From contig NCRC01000008.1 of assembly GCA_002894685.1 (NCBI GenBank), forward strand, positions 1 to 64,000: a DNA stretch of 64,000 bases, in the 5' to 3' direction. A program made the position numbers and the translations under genes. The notes beneath the pieces are model-generated. The model was not told the origin of the DNA, made no database searches, and worked only from the letters and a program-made list of their open reading frames with translations. Source of the stretch: Salinivenus lutea (GTDB taxonomy: Bacteria > Bacteroidota > Rhodothermia > Rhodothermales > Salinibacteraceae). Every line of letters begins with the position of its first letter. Position 1 is the stretch's first letter. Positions 9,369 to 17,998 of the stretch are shown here, one piece after another.

Positions 9369-10055
9369 ATGCAACGTCTTCTCACTCTCGGAGTGCTGCT
9401 CACCGTCCTGCTGGCCGGGTGCCGCGGCCACCAGTCGGAGCGGCCGCCGATTCACCCACACCTGGGCATGGACTTCCAGGAGAAGTTCCAGGCGCAGAGC
9501 TACAACCCGCTGTTCGAAGACAAGGCCACCATGCGGAAGCCGGTGACGGGGACGGTGGCTCGCGGCCAACTGCGGGGGAACTCGGAACTGCATGCCGGGC
9601 GGACGGAGGAGGGGGAGTACGTGGAGAGCGTGCCCATTGACGTCACGCGGAAGGTGCTGGAGCGAGGAAAGGACCGGTACGAAATCTATTGCACGCCGTG
9701 CCATGGGCAGACGGGGGCGGGGAACGGGATTATCATGCGGGGCGACTACGGCTATACGCCTGCCTCCAGTTACCACGTCGACCGCCTGCGCCAGGTGTCC
9801 GATGGCTACCTGTACGATGTGATTGCCAACGGCGTCCGCAACATGCCGGCGTACGGACAGCAGATCCCTGTGCGGGACCGGTGGGCGATCGTCACGTACA
9901 TCCGGGCGCTGCAGCGCAGTCAGAATGCCCGCCCCGAAGAGCTGCCCGAGGACCTCGCCTCGCGCCTGGAGAGAAGGGTAGGAACGGACGGCGACGCCCC
10001 GTCCGACACGGTCCGAGTGGCGGGGCGACAGCCCGACGCCTCGTCGTCGGAGTAG
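9369..10055 (+). CDS. actE: alternative complex III monoheme cytochrome c lipoprotein ActE
   Basis: 228-residue lipoprotein cytochrome. The start is ATG 9369; the frame stays open further upstream but overlaps actD. A short signal peptide ends in the lipobox LLAGC (Cys 18). One CTPCH heme site (108-112) is followed by a class I cytochrome c fold with NMPAYG supplying a likely axial Met. ActE passes electrons between the quinol module and outside acceptors. The last 35 residues are acidic and probably flexible. It begins 55 bp after actD. Confidence 0.92.
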   Translation: MQRLLTLGVLLTVLLAGCRGHQSERPPIHPHLGMDFQEKFQAQSYNPLFEDKATMRKPVTGTVARGQLRGNSELHAGRTEEGEYVESVPIDVTRKVLERGKDRYEIYCTPCHGQTGAGNGIIMRGDYGYTPASSYHVDRLRQVSDGYLYDVIANGVRNMPAYGQQIPVRDRWAIVTYIRALQRSQNARPEELPEDLASRLERRVGTDGDAPSDTVRVAGRQPDASSSE

Positions 10056-10144
10056 ACCACCTGCCGACCGCCGTACGCACAACCCTTGCCACAACCCGCT
10101 GATTGCCCGAACACGCAAAGGGCACCGGACATCCCATCGATGCC

Positions 10145-11407
10145 ATGAGCACTTCCCCTGAGCAGAACGCTTCCTTGTCCTGGCTCGCCGACCCGCTGGC
10201 CTCCACCCGGGAGGCTGCGGAGCGGACGTACCGGGCCGTGGGCGATCGCCGCGCCTGGCTGCTGCCCACCGCACTGGGCGTCGCCCTGCTGGCCATCAGT
10301 CTGCTGGGCCTATGGCAGAGTGCCGAGGACTTCTTCTTTGCCTACCTGACGGGCTGGTCGTTCCTGGTGACGACGGCACTCGGGGGGCTCTTCTTCCTGA
10401 TCTTTCACCACCTCACCCGGGCCTCGTGGAGCGTCACGATCAACCGGATCAATGAGAGCCTCATCTGGGCCTTTCCCCTCCTGTTCGTGTTGGGGATTCC
10501 GCTCCTATTTGGGATGCACGACCTCTACCACTGGACCCACGCGGAGCTCTACGACCCGAGCAGCCCGGAGTACGATGAGATCCTGGCGGGGAAACGGGCG
10601 TACCTGAACACGCCGTTCTGGATCGCCCGGATGGTGTTCTATTTTGCGGTCTGGACGCTCGTCTCGTACCGCCTGTATGCGTTTTCGATACGACAGGACG
10701 TCGACCCGGACCCGGACATCCCGGCCAAGCTGCGGAGCACGAGCGCGTGGGGCCTGCCCTTGACGGCCGTGACCGTGGCCTTTGCGAGTTATGACATCCT
10801 CATGTCCACCTCTCCCCACTGGTTCTCGACGATCTTCGGGGTGTACTTTTTTTCCGGTGGCATCCTGAGCGCCGTGGCGGTGATCACGCTGGTTGCCGCC
10901 CTGCTTCAGAGCACAGGGGGGCGTCTCCAGGGGGTGATCACGAAGGAGCATTACCAGGACCTCGGAAAGTACCTGTTCGGCTTCGTCGTCTTCTGGGCCT
11001 ACATCGCCTTTAGCCAGTACATGCTGTACTGGTACGGCGGCATTCCCGAAGAAACGGTCTGGTTCCAGCATCGCCTCCAAGACGGATGGGGCTGGCACAG
11101 TGCGTTCCTGCTGGGCTTCCACTTTGTCGTGCCGTTTCTCGTGCTCCTCCCGCGGGGGACAAAGCGCACGCTGCCCATTCTGTCGGTCATGGCCGTGTGG
11201 CTCATCGGAATGCACTGGTTTGATCTGCACTGGGTGGTGCTGCCGGTCCTGCGTGATAGCGCCGGTTTTCACTGGGTTGACTTTACGTGCTGGTTGGGAT
11301 TAACGGGGATCTTCGCAGGGGGGCTCATGTACCGCCTAAGCCGTCATCCCCTGGTTCCCCAAAACCACCCGTCGCTCAGTGCCTCGCTCCACTTTGAGAA
11401 CTCATAG
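10145..11407 (+). CDS. actF: alternative complex III NrfD-like subunit ActF
   Basis: 420-residue polytopic protein with about ten membrane helices, the ActF subunit paralogous to ActC. Recognisable blocks are ITINRINESLIWAFPLLF-like residues near the second helix and a final helix pair around GLTGIFAGGLMYRL. The frame opens at TTG 10103, but ATG 10145 (MSTSPEQN) gives the expected short cytoplasmic N-terminus and is preferred. It is the last recognised complex III gene. A 119-base gap with an unusual pair of inverted repeats separates it from the next gene. Confidence 0.92.
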   Translation: MSTSPEQNASLSWLADPLASTREAAERTYRAVGDRRAWLLPTALGVALLAISLLGLWQSAEDFFFAYLTGWSFLVTTALGGLFFLIFHHLTRASWSVTINRINESLIWAFPLLFVLGIPLLFGMHDLYHWTHAELYDPSSPEYDEILAGKRAYLNTPFWIARMVFYFAVWTLVSYRLYAFSIRQDVDPDPDIPAKLRSTSAWGLPLTAVTVAFASYDILMSTSPHWFSTIFGVYFFSGGILSAVAVITLVAALLQSTGGRLQGVITKEHYQDLGKYLFGFVVFWAYIAFSQYMLYWYGGIPEETVWFQHRLQDGWGWHSAFLLGFHFVVPFLVLLPRGTKRTLPILSVMAVWLIGMHWFDLHWVVLPVLRDSAGFHWVDFTCWLGLTGIFAGGLMYRLSRHPLVPQNHPSLSASLHFENS

Positions 11408-11461
11408 CCGGTGCGTGTGCCGCGGGGCATACCGGCTGCTTCCGTCGGATTTTCACCGGCT
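11406..11461 (+). promoter_or_regulatory. mutually exclusive hairpins after actF
   Basis: AGCCGGTG (11406-11413) overlaps the actF stop. It can pair with CACCGGCT (11454-11461, 8 of 8 bases), or through its first seven bases with ACCGGCT (11431-11437). The two pairings exclude each other. No T-run follows either stem. The arrangement could tune read-through from the act genes into the SCO and oxidase genes. This is inferred from base pairing alone. Confidence 0.3.
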
Positions 11462-11526
11462 GAAAACGACCCATTGCCCGGGTCGCCCGTACTGTTTAGA
11501 CCATAAGGTAGAAGCCTTACGTGCCG

Positions 11527-12306
11527 ATGAGTGACACCGCCGACTCCCATTCTGTGCCTCCGTCTCCCCTCCTCGTCGCCCCGCGGGACGCATCCGTCGT
11601 TTCCGGGGCCGAGGTGACGTTCGTGTGGGAGTCCGTGGAAGGGGCGGTCTCGTACCGCTTGCAGGTGGCGCCGACGGCGCGCTTCGACGAGCTTCTCGTC
11701 GATGAGGATGTGGGAACGGAGACCGCGGTGACGGTCGGAAACGTCTTTCCGGAGGACGGGGACACCCTGTTTTGGCGCGTGCGGTCGGTGAGTGAGGCGG
11801 GATGGAGCGAGGGCGGGACGGTTGAGAGCTTTGTGGCGGCCACGCGGGAGGAGGCGAAAAAGGCCCTCGCGCGAGAGGAGGAGGACCAACCCGTCACGGG
11901 ACTGGCCCGGGCCGAGCGTCGGGAACAGCCGCGACAGGTGTTTACGCTCGATGACCAGTTCGAAGAGGAAAAGGAGCGGGGCGTCGCCTACGAGGGGGTG
12001 GCGGCGAGCCAAATCATGGCCGTGGCCGCGGCCATCTTGGTGGTGATTGTCGTCGCTGTGGTGGTCATCTTCGGGTGGTACGAGCAGGTGTCCCAGGAGG
12101 CGGAGGCGAGCGCCTCGGGCGCCGACACGTACTCACGCGTCCAGAAGGTGGACCGGGAGGCGGCGCAGCAGCTTCGGGAATACGGAGTGGTCGACGAGGA
12201 GGCCGGGGTGTACCACATTCCGATTGACGACGCCATGGGCCTCGTGCTCTCCGAGCAGTACGGGGAAGGGGCGGAAGGAGGCGGTACGAGTTCTCAGAAT
12301 CAATAG
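11527..12306 (+). CDS. unrecognised Fn3-like membrane protein in the complex III/caa3 cluster
   Basis: About 259 residues, function not recognised. Residues about 15-105 look like a fibronectin type III/Ig beta-sandwich (SGAEVTFVWESVEGAVSYRL, then LFWRVRSVSEAGWSEG). A charged linker follows (about 110-155), then one strong membrane helix (about 160-185, valine/isoleucine-rich). The short tail contains REYGVVDEEAGVYHIPIDDAM. There is no N-terminal signal peptide, so the beta domain may stay in the cytoplasm with the tail outside. Small proteins with a tail of the pattern Y-G-x-V-D, then IPIDxAM are, from memory, seen near other complex III or oxidase loci. The gene sits between actF and a SCO gene on the same strand, which suggests an accessory or assembly role. 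GTG 11521 is an alternative start. Confidence 0.75.
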   Translation: MSDTADSHSVPPSPLLVAPRDASVVSGAEVTFVWESVEGAVSYRLQVAPTARFDELLVDEDVGTETAVTVGNVFPEDGDTLFWRVRSVSEAGWSEGGTVESFVAATREEAKKALAREEEDQPVTGLARAERREQPRQVFTLDDQFEEEKERGVAYEGVAASQIMAVAAAILVVIVVAVVVIFGWYEQVSQEAEASASGADTYSRVQKVDREAAQQLREYGVVDEEAGVYHIPIDDAMGLVLSEQYGEGAEGGGTSSQNQ

Positions 12307-12357
12307 TAACGTGGACGCTGCTCCCGGTCGCACGCCGGGGCATTGTCCGTGCACACC

Positions 12358-13218
12358 ATGATCTCCATTCGAGCCACCATTCTCGGGGTCTTGTGCCTCG
12401 CCCTTGTGGGCGTGAGCGCGTCCCCGGTATGGGCGCAACGGAGCAATCAGTCGCGGGACGAGCTGGAGGGGGTAAATATTGAGCGGCAGCTTGGCGACAA
12501 AATCCCGACGGACCTTACGTTCCAGAACGAGAACGGCGCCACGGTAACTCTGGGGGAGTACCTGGATGGAGAGACGCCCGTCGTGCTGAATCTGGTGTAC
12601 CACAGCTGCCCGATGCTCTGTGGGCTCATGCTCGACGGGTTTACGAGTTCGCTGGAATCGTTGTCCTGGACGCCCGGCGAAGAGTTTCGGGTGCTGACCG
12701 TGAGCTTTAATCCCCGTGAGGGGCCCGAGGTGGCTCAACAGAAGAAAGAGACCTACGTACAGAAACTGGGCCGGCCGTCCGCGGCGGACGGATGGCACTT
12801 CCTGACGGGCGACAGCACTGCCATCCGGCAGTTGACGTCGTCTGTCGGGTTTAACTTTCAGTGGGTGCCGGAGAAGCAGGAGTATGCCCACCCGACGGCG
12901 CAAGTGTTCTTGAGTGGGGAGGGGACGGTGACCCGCTACATCTACGGGATTGAGATTCCGTCGGATGACATGCGAAAGGCCCTCGTGGAGGCCTCAAACG
13001 GCTCTGTGGGCAACGCCATCGACCAGGCCGCCATGTATTGCTTTCAGTTTGACCCTGAGAAAAACACCTACACGGCCGACGCTTTCAACATCATGAAGAT
13101 TGGGAGCGTGCTCACCTTCCTTCTTCTTGCGGGGGCGCTGTTTTTCTTCTGGCGTCGCGAGTACGAGGATTTGGAGCGGCACGAAGCATGGGCCGACCGC
13201 ATCCCGTCGACCGGATAA
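12358..13218 (+). CDS. SCO1/SenC family copper chaperone
   Basis: 286-residue thioredoxin-fold protein of the SCO family, which delivers copper to the CuA site of oxidase subunit II. A signal peptide ends near SASPVWAQ (about 20-27). The copper ligands are CPMLC (C84 and C88) and H178 in the YAHPT segment, the standard SCO set. Unusually it carries a C-terminal membrane helix (about 246-268, TFLLLAGALFFFW), which would anchor the domain outside the inner membrane. ATG 12358 is chosen over an upstream TTG. It lies 42 bp before the subunit II gene, which fits CuA maturation. Confidence 0.92.
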   Translation: MISIRATILGVLCLALVGVSASPVWAQRSNQSRDELEGVNIERQLGDKIPTDLTFQNENGATVTLGEYLDGETPVVLNLVYHSCPMLCGLMLDGFTSSLESLSWTPGEEFRVLTVSFNPREGPEVAQQKKETYVQKLGRPSAADGWHFLTGDSTAIRQLTSSVGFNFQWVPEKQEYAHPTAQVFLSGEGTVTRYIYGIEIPSDDMRKALVEASNGSVGNAIDQAAMYCFQFDPEKNTYTADAFNIMKIGSVLTFLLLAGALFFFWRREYEDLERHEAWADRIPSTG

Positions 13219-13260
13219 CCGGGGGCGCCGATTCACCAACCGACATCATTCTGATCCGAT

Positions 13261-14238
13261 ATGGGTGATTTTTGGCTACCGGAGGCTGCTTCAACCATCG
13301 CTCCTGAGGTGGACAGTCTCTTCCTTTTCGTCACGGCGGTGAGTGCGATCCTGCTGGTGGGAGTGACCGGCGCCATGCTGTACTTCGTCTACCGGTATCG
13401 ACGCCAGAGCCCCGGGGAGCGACCCGCCCCCGTTGAGGAAAGCAAGCTCCTGGAGATTTCGTGGATCGTAATCCCCACCATTCTGGTGCTTCTCGTCTTT
13501 AACTGGGGGTTCAAGAGCTACGTGAAGATGCACGCCGTGCCCTCGGAGGCCTACGAGATTCGGGTGCAGGCCCAGCAGTGGAATTTTCTGTTTGAGTACC
13601 CGAACGGGGTGACAAGCGATACGCTGTACGTGCCGGAGGGGGAAAAGGTGAAGATGCGGATGAGCAGTGCCGATGTCCTGCACGGGTTCTTTATTCCCGC
13701 CTTCCGGGTGAAGTACGACATCCTTCCGAATCGGTACACATCCGTCTGGTTTGAGGCCACGAAGGAGGGGGACTACGACCTCTTCTGCACCGAGTATTGT
13801 GGGCGCAACCACTCTGAGATGGACAAGGTGGTGCGAGTCGTTTCTCAGGACGAATTCGACAACTGGCTGGAAGAAGCCGGCACGTCCGAGGACATTCCGC
13901 TTCCTGAGCTAGGAAAACAGCTCTACTCTCAGCGGGGGTGTCAGGGATGCCACAGCCTGGACGGGTCGGAGATGGTCGGTCCGTCATTCCAGGGCCTCTA
14001 CGGGCGTACCGATCACGAAATGAGCGACGGAACGACCCTTACGGTGGACGAAAACTACCTCCGGGAGTCCATCCTCAAGCCCGAGGCCCGGATCGTGGCG
14101 GGATACAATAACCTGATGCCCGGCTCGTATTCCAGCCTGTCGGAGCGGCAGCTCACGGGGCTCATTGAGTTTATCAAGGAGCAGAGCGACAAGGAGCCGC
14201 CGGCATCGGATCAGGGACAGACGACTGCGACAAATTAG
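13261..14238 (+). CDS. caa3-type cytochrome c oxidase subunit II with fused cytochrome c
   Basis: 325-residue subunit II. Two N-terminal membrane helices (about 20-45 and 65-85) hold the protein, followed by the cupredoxin CuA domain with ligands H141, C176, C180, H184 and M187 (CTEYCGRNHSEM). A C-terminal class I cytochrome c domain has heme site CQGCH (227-231) and a likely axial Met in NNLMPGS. The fused heme domain defines the caa3 type and lets the oxidase take electrons from ActA/ActE or a small carrier. It starts 42 bp after the SCO gene and is 63 bp before subunit I. Confidence 0.96.
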   Translation: MGDFWLPEAASTIAPEVDSLFLFVTAVSAILLVGVTGAMLYFVYRYRRQSPGERPAPVEESKLLEISWIVIPTILVLLVFNWGFKSYVKMHAVPSEAYEIRVQAQQWNFLFEYPNGVTSDTLYVPEGEKVKMRMSSADVLHGFFIPAFRVKYDILPNRYTSVWFEATKEGDYDLFCTEYCGRNHSEMDKVVRVVSQDEFDNWLEEAGTSEDIPLPELGKQLYSQRGCQGCHSLDGSEMVGPSFQGLYGRTDHEMSDGTTLTVDENYLRESILKPEARIVAGYNNLMPGSYSSLSERQLTGLIEFIKEQSDKEPPASDQGQTTATN

Positions 14239-14301
14239 ACTGCGGGGCGGTCGCCAAGGCCGCGGCCGATCCGTTCTCCTCACAGATCAGCACGAGGATC
14301 C

Positions 14302-16035
14302 ATGAGCACAGACACCCAGAACACAGCCGTCGCACAGCCGGACGAACATGAGGAGGGGGAAAACTACCTCAACCACGAGACCAGCGTATGGTCGTGGCTG
14401 TCGACGAAAGATCACAAACGGATCGGGGTTCTCTACTGCGTCACCCTGGCCCTCGTATTCCTGGCCGCCGGAGTGCTGGCCCTGGTGATGCGGGCTGAGC
14501 TCAGCGGGCCGGGCGAGACCATGATGGCCAATGACACCTATAATCAGGTGTTCTCGATGCACGGCATCATGATGGTCTTCCTGTTTCTGGTGCCGTCGAT
14601 CCCCGCAATCCTTGGTAACTTCGTGTTGCCCATGCAGATTGGGGCAAAGGATGTGGCCTTTCCTCGCCTCAACCTTGCCTCGTGGTACGTGTACCTGGCG
14701 GGGGCCACTCTCACCATTATGGCTCTGTTGTGGGGCGGGGTGGACACGGGGTGGACCTTCTACACGCCGTACTCGAAGACGACCGGGGGCGGCGTCCTGT
14801 GGATGACCTCGGCGATCTTTGTGGCCGGGTTTGCGAACATCTTTACGGGGCTCAACTTCATCGTCACGATCCATAAGATGCGGGCGCCGGGCATGACCTG
14901 GAATCGGCTCCCGCTGTTTGTGTGGGGCATGTACGCCACCAGCATTGTGCAGGTGTTGGCCACGCCGGTGATCGGCATCACGATGGTGCTCCTGATCCTG
15001 GAGCAGGTTCTGCAGATCGGCATCTTCGATCCGTCGCTCGGGGGCGACCCGGTGCTCTTTCAGCACTTCTTCTGGTTTTACAGTCACCCGGCGGTGTACA
15101 TCATGATTCTGCCGGCGTTCGGCATCATGTCGGAGTTGATCGCCACGTTTTCTCGCTCCCGCATTTTCGGGTACCGGGCGATTGCGCTCTCGTCGGTCGC
15201 GATCGCCATGCTCGGGTTCCTGGTGTGGGGCCATCACATGTTCGTGAGTGGACAGTCGGTCGTCTCCTCGATCGTCTTCTCGCTGATCACGTACCTCATC
15301 GGCATCCCGTCCGGCATCAAGGTCTTTAACTGGGTGGCGACGTTGTACAAGGGCTCCATCTGGCTCCAGACCCCGATGATCTACGCCCTCAGCTTCCTGT
15401 TTCTCTTTTCGATTGGGGGCTTTACGGGCATTATGGTCGGCGTCCTGTCCGTGGACGTGCATCTGCACGACACCTACTACATCGTGAGCCACTTTCATTA
15501 CGTGATGATGGGCGGTACGGTGGTGGCCCTCCTGGGCGGCATGCACTACTGGTGGCCAAAGATTACGGGGCGGATGTACAACGAGACCCTCGGAAAAATT
15601 GCCGCCTTCCTGATCTTCGTCGGGTTCAACCTCACCTTCTTCCCGCAGCTGGTACTGGGGGCGAAGGGCATGCCCCGCCGGTACGCGACGTACGCGGATC
15701 GCTTCACGGAGCTGCACCAGCTCTCCACGGCGGGGTCTGGTGTCCTGGGCGTGGGGCTCTTCCTCGTGCTCGGCTACGCCCTGTGGTCGTTGAAGTACGG
15801 AGAGAAGGCGCCCGCCAACCCGTGGGGCGCAGCCACCCTCGAGTGGACCAATGTAGCGGCGTTGCCCGACCCGCACAATTTCAAGCGAACCCCTCTCATC
15901 ACGCGCGGCCCGTACGACTTTCACCTCGCCGATGAGGTGTTTGGCGGCGGCGACGGAGAAGCCGACGGGGACCAGGGCCTCCGAGTCCCCGATGCGGCCC
16001 CGGCGGCTCCCCTCGAACCCAGCCGCGACGCGTAG
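14302..16035 (+). CDS. caa3-type cytochrome c oxidase subunit I
   Basis: 577-residue heme-copper oxidase core with twelve membrane helices. It carries the low-spin heme ligand HGIMMVF, the CuB ligands in YSHPAVY (Y260, S261, H262, Y266) and WGHHMFVSG, and the heme pair [14 protein letters not shown]. The YS-HPAVY form, lacking the glutamate of mitochondrial-type enzymes, marks an A2-type oxidase as in Thermus and Rhodothermus. It reduces oxygen to water and pumps protons. The C-terminal tail is acidic. A GAGG motif lies about ten bases before the ATG. It is flanked by subunits II and III. Confidence 0.97.
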   Translation: MSTDTQNTAVAQPDEHEEGENYLNHETSVWSWLSTKDHKRIGVLYCVTLALVFLAAGVLALVMRAELSGPGETMMANDTYNQVFSMHGIMMVFLFLVPSIPAILGNFVLPMQIGAKDVAFPRLNLASWYVYLAGATLTIMALLWGGVDTGWTFYTPYSKTTGGGVLWMTSAIFVAGFANIFTGLNFIVTIHKMRAPGMTWNRLPLFVWGMYATSIVQVLATPVIGITMVLLILEQVLQIGIFDPSLGGDPVLFQHFFWFYSHPAVYIMILPAFGIMSELIATFSRSRIFGYRAIALSSVAIAMLGFLVWGHHMFVSGQSVVSSIVFSLITYLIGIPSGIKVFNWVATLYKGSIWLQTPMIYALSFLFLFSIGGFTGIMVGVLSVDVHLHDTYYIVSHFHYVMMGGTVVALLGGMHYWWPKITGRMYNETLGKIAAFLIFVGFNLTFFPQLVLGAKGMPRRYATYADRFTELHQLSTAGSGVLGVGLFLVLGYALWSLKYGEKAPANPWGAATLEWTNVAALPDPHNFKRTPLITRGPYDFHLADEVFGGGDGEADGDQGLRVPDAAPAAPLEPSRDA

Positions 16036-16076
16036 TGGATTCCCCGTTGGTACGTTTTCTTTGATCCCGCACCCCC

Positions 16077-16775
16077 ATGGCTACGGACACTGACATTGCG
16101 CCTGCTCCGACCGAGACGGACCACCACGACCATCCGGCGCACCTACAGCATCACTTCGTCTCGTCGGAGCAGCAATTCGACTCGGCGAAGCTCGGGATGT
16201 GGCTCTTCCTCATCACCGAGATCCTGCTCTTCAGTGCAATGTTTGTCGCCTACGCCGTCTACCGGCAGTGGCACCCGGAGACCTTCGTGGCGGCGAGCGA
16301 AACCCTGAACGTTACCATGGGCACGATTAACACGATCGTGCTTCTGACGTCGTCCCTCACCGTTGCGCTGTCCATTCACTACATTCAGAAGGACGAGGTC
16401 AAAAAGTGCATCTACAACCTGGGGGCGACGCTTGTCCTGGCGGGAGGGTTTATGGTGATCAAGTATTTCGAGTACACCTCGAAGTTTGAGCACGGGGCGT
16501 ACCCGGGCGGGATGTTTGATCCGCACGGCGGCCACTATGCGCAGCTTGCTGACGTTCCGTTCGCCTCCCAGTTCTTTAGTATCTACTTCGTCATGACGGG
16601 CATTCACGGCCTTCACGTGATCATCGGAATGGCCGTGATCGGATGGGTGGCCGTTCGTGCCTGGATGGGAAGCTTCAGCAGCGAATACTACACGCCGGTG
16701 GAGTTGACGGGGCTCTACTGGCACCTGGTTGACATCGTCTGGATTTTCCTCTTCCCGATGCTGTACCTCATTTAA
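16077..16775 (+). CDS. cytochrome c oxidase subunit III
   Basis: 232-residue subunit III of the heme-copper oxidase, with about five membrane helices after a His-rich hydrophilic N-terminus. Family blocks include LGMWLFLITEILLFSAMF near the first helix, FVMTGIHGLHVIIGMAV, and the C-terminal YWHLVDIVWIFLFPMLYLI, the usual ending of this subunit. It stabilises subunit I and has no cofactor. It begins 41 bp after subunit I and ends 69 bp before the type IV subunit. Confidence 0.95.
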   Translation: MATDTDIAPAPTETDHHDHPAHLQHHFVSSEQQFDSAKLGMWLFLITEILLFSAMFVAYAVYRQWHPETFVAASETLNVTMGTINTIVLLTSSLTVALSIHYIQKDEVKKCIYNLGATLVLAGGFMVIKYFEYTSKFEHGAYPGGMFDPHGGHYAQLADVPFASQFFSIYFVMTGIHGLHVIIGMAVIGWVAVRAWMGSFSSEYYTPVELTGLYWHLVDIVWIFLFPMLYLI

Positions 16776-16844
16776 CCCCACACCAGGGCCGCTGCCCCGG
16801 CTCTATCGATTCTGAGTGCACCCTGAATCCGTACCAACTCCACC

Positions 16845-17300
16845 ATGTCAGACGACGGTCACCACATTCTCCCGAAAGCAACGCTCCTGAAGGTGTTCGG
16901 GGGATTGATTTTCCTTACGGTCCTGACGGTTGCGGTGGCCTACGTGCCCCTTGGGCCGCTGGCGGTGCCCGTCGCCATCGGCATTGCGGCGACCAAGGCC
17001 ACGCTCGTCGTGCTCTACTTTATGGCGCTTCGGTACGACAATCCGGTCAACGCCCTGACCTTCACGATTGGGATCATCATGGTGATGGTCTTTATCACGT
17101 TCACCATGATTGATACGGCGTTCCGTGGGGATATGGGGAATGTGGACCGCCAAACGATGGGAGAAATTGAACGCGAGCAGGAAGCGGCGCAGCAACAGCA
17201 AGAGCAAATTCCCTCGGAGCAGCTGCGCGTGGCCCCTGCGGACTACCCCGACGATCGGGGAGCAGACGCGGGGGCGGCCTCGGGCGATGGCGACTCCTAA
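16845..17300 (+). CDS. cytochrome c oxidase subunit IV (prokaryotic type)
   Basis: 151-residue small oxidase subunit with three predicted helices (about 15-35, 42-62 and 70-92), the normal pattern of the caa3/prokaryotic subunit IV family. The first helix has LKVFGGLIFLTVLTVAVAY. After the third helix there is a soluble tail rich in Gln, Glu and Asp (about 100-151), longer than usual and probably disordered. It follows subunit III directly. The small membrane protein gene at 17377 begins 76 bp further on. Confidence 0.88.
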   Translation: MSDDGHHILPKATLLKVFGGLIFLTVLTVAVAYVPLGPLAVPVAIGIAATKATLVVLYFMALRYDNPVNALTFTIGIIMVMVFITFTMIDTAFRGDMGNVDRQTMGEIEREQEAAQQQQEQIPSEQLRVAPADYPDDRGADAGAASGDGDS

Positions 17301-17376
17301 CGCAGAGCACGGAAATACGAACACATGAAGAAGGTGTGTAGTATTATGGGGTGAAAGCGCTTCTGTTTTTGCACGT

Positions 17377-17709
17377 ATGGTGGGTGTCAAATCGACGGAG
17401 GGCACCATGTCTTTTCTCTTCCTCATTCTGGTTGCTCCGGTGTTTTTCCTACTCCTCCTGTGGGGGGGAGTGACGGTGTACCGCATTTATCATCCCGAGC
17501 GCCCGCTCCCCTTCAACGAAGATCCGGTTGTGAAGCGGGAACGCGCGGCCGCCGAGGGAACGGCGGTGCCGGTGGGCGTCCGGGAGATCCGGGCCGATCA
17601 GCGGCGCACGTACCGACAGGCCGATATGGGGACCTACCACTATGCGTGGGGCGGGTCCGAAGGGATTCCCGAGGCCTGGCACGAGGAGTTGTGGAGGCGC
17701 CGAAACTGA
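17377..17709 (+). CDS. small single-helix membrane protein after the caa3 genes
   Basis: 110 residues, not recognised. One N-terminal helix (about 12-34, SFLFLILVAPVFFLLLLWGG) is followed by a YRIYHPERPLPFNEDP segment and a basic then aromatic soluble tail ending in HYAWGGSEGIPEAWHEELW. ATG 17407 would also serve as a start and would place the helix at the extreme N-terminus. The gene is in line with the oxidase cluster with a 76-bp gap, so it may be an assembly or accessory subunit. That role rests on position only. Confidence 0.65.
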   Translation: MVGVKSTEGTMSFLFLILVAPVFFLLLLWGGVTVYRIYHPERPLPFNEDPVVKRERAAAEGTAVPVGVREIRADQRRTYRQADMGTYHYAWGGSEGIPEAWHEELWRRRN

Positions 17710-17998
17710 CGCAGGGGCCGGGCACTTGCCAGCACGGGGAGGCCACGTGCTCCGACGAAATGCGCGAAGCGGAAACAACGAACGGGACTCGAAAGGGCAA
17801 CCTGTCCTCGTTCTACAGCATCGTTCTCGTGGGCGGACGAGACCGGACCCCCGAAGGAAAAGCCGGGGGACTGTGTCAGTCCGTGCACGCGAGCCCTACC
17901 AGATCTGCCGCCGAACACCCGTGGGAGTGAAAGGTATGATAGCCGGAAATTTCAGAGGGTTTGCTTGAGCATACGCTCCATCCACAACGACGCGTCGC
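17710..17998 (+). other. intergenic region upstream of metF with stacked hairpins
   Basis: 289 bases without a supported gene. CCCCCG and CGGGGG can pair across a 10-base loop at about 17849-17870, and GGACTG-TGT-CAGTCC forms a tight hairpin just after, sharing G residues with the first stem. AGCACG/CGTGCT is a further short stem near 17738. I looked for cobalamin and SAM riboswitch core motifs by eye and found none. The hairpins may end the respiratory transcript or act in the metF leader. Confidence 0.3.

Noticed and set aside
14287-15924. Long minus-strand frame across oxidase subunit I (545 codons)
   Set aside because: It is antisense to a strongly conserved gene and has no recognisable domain.
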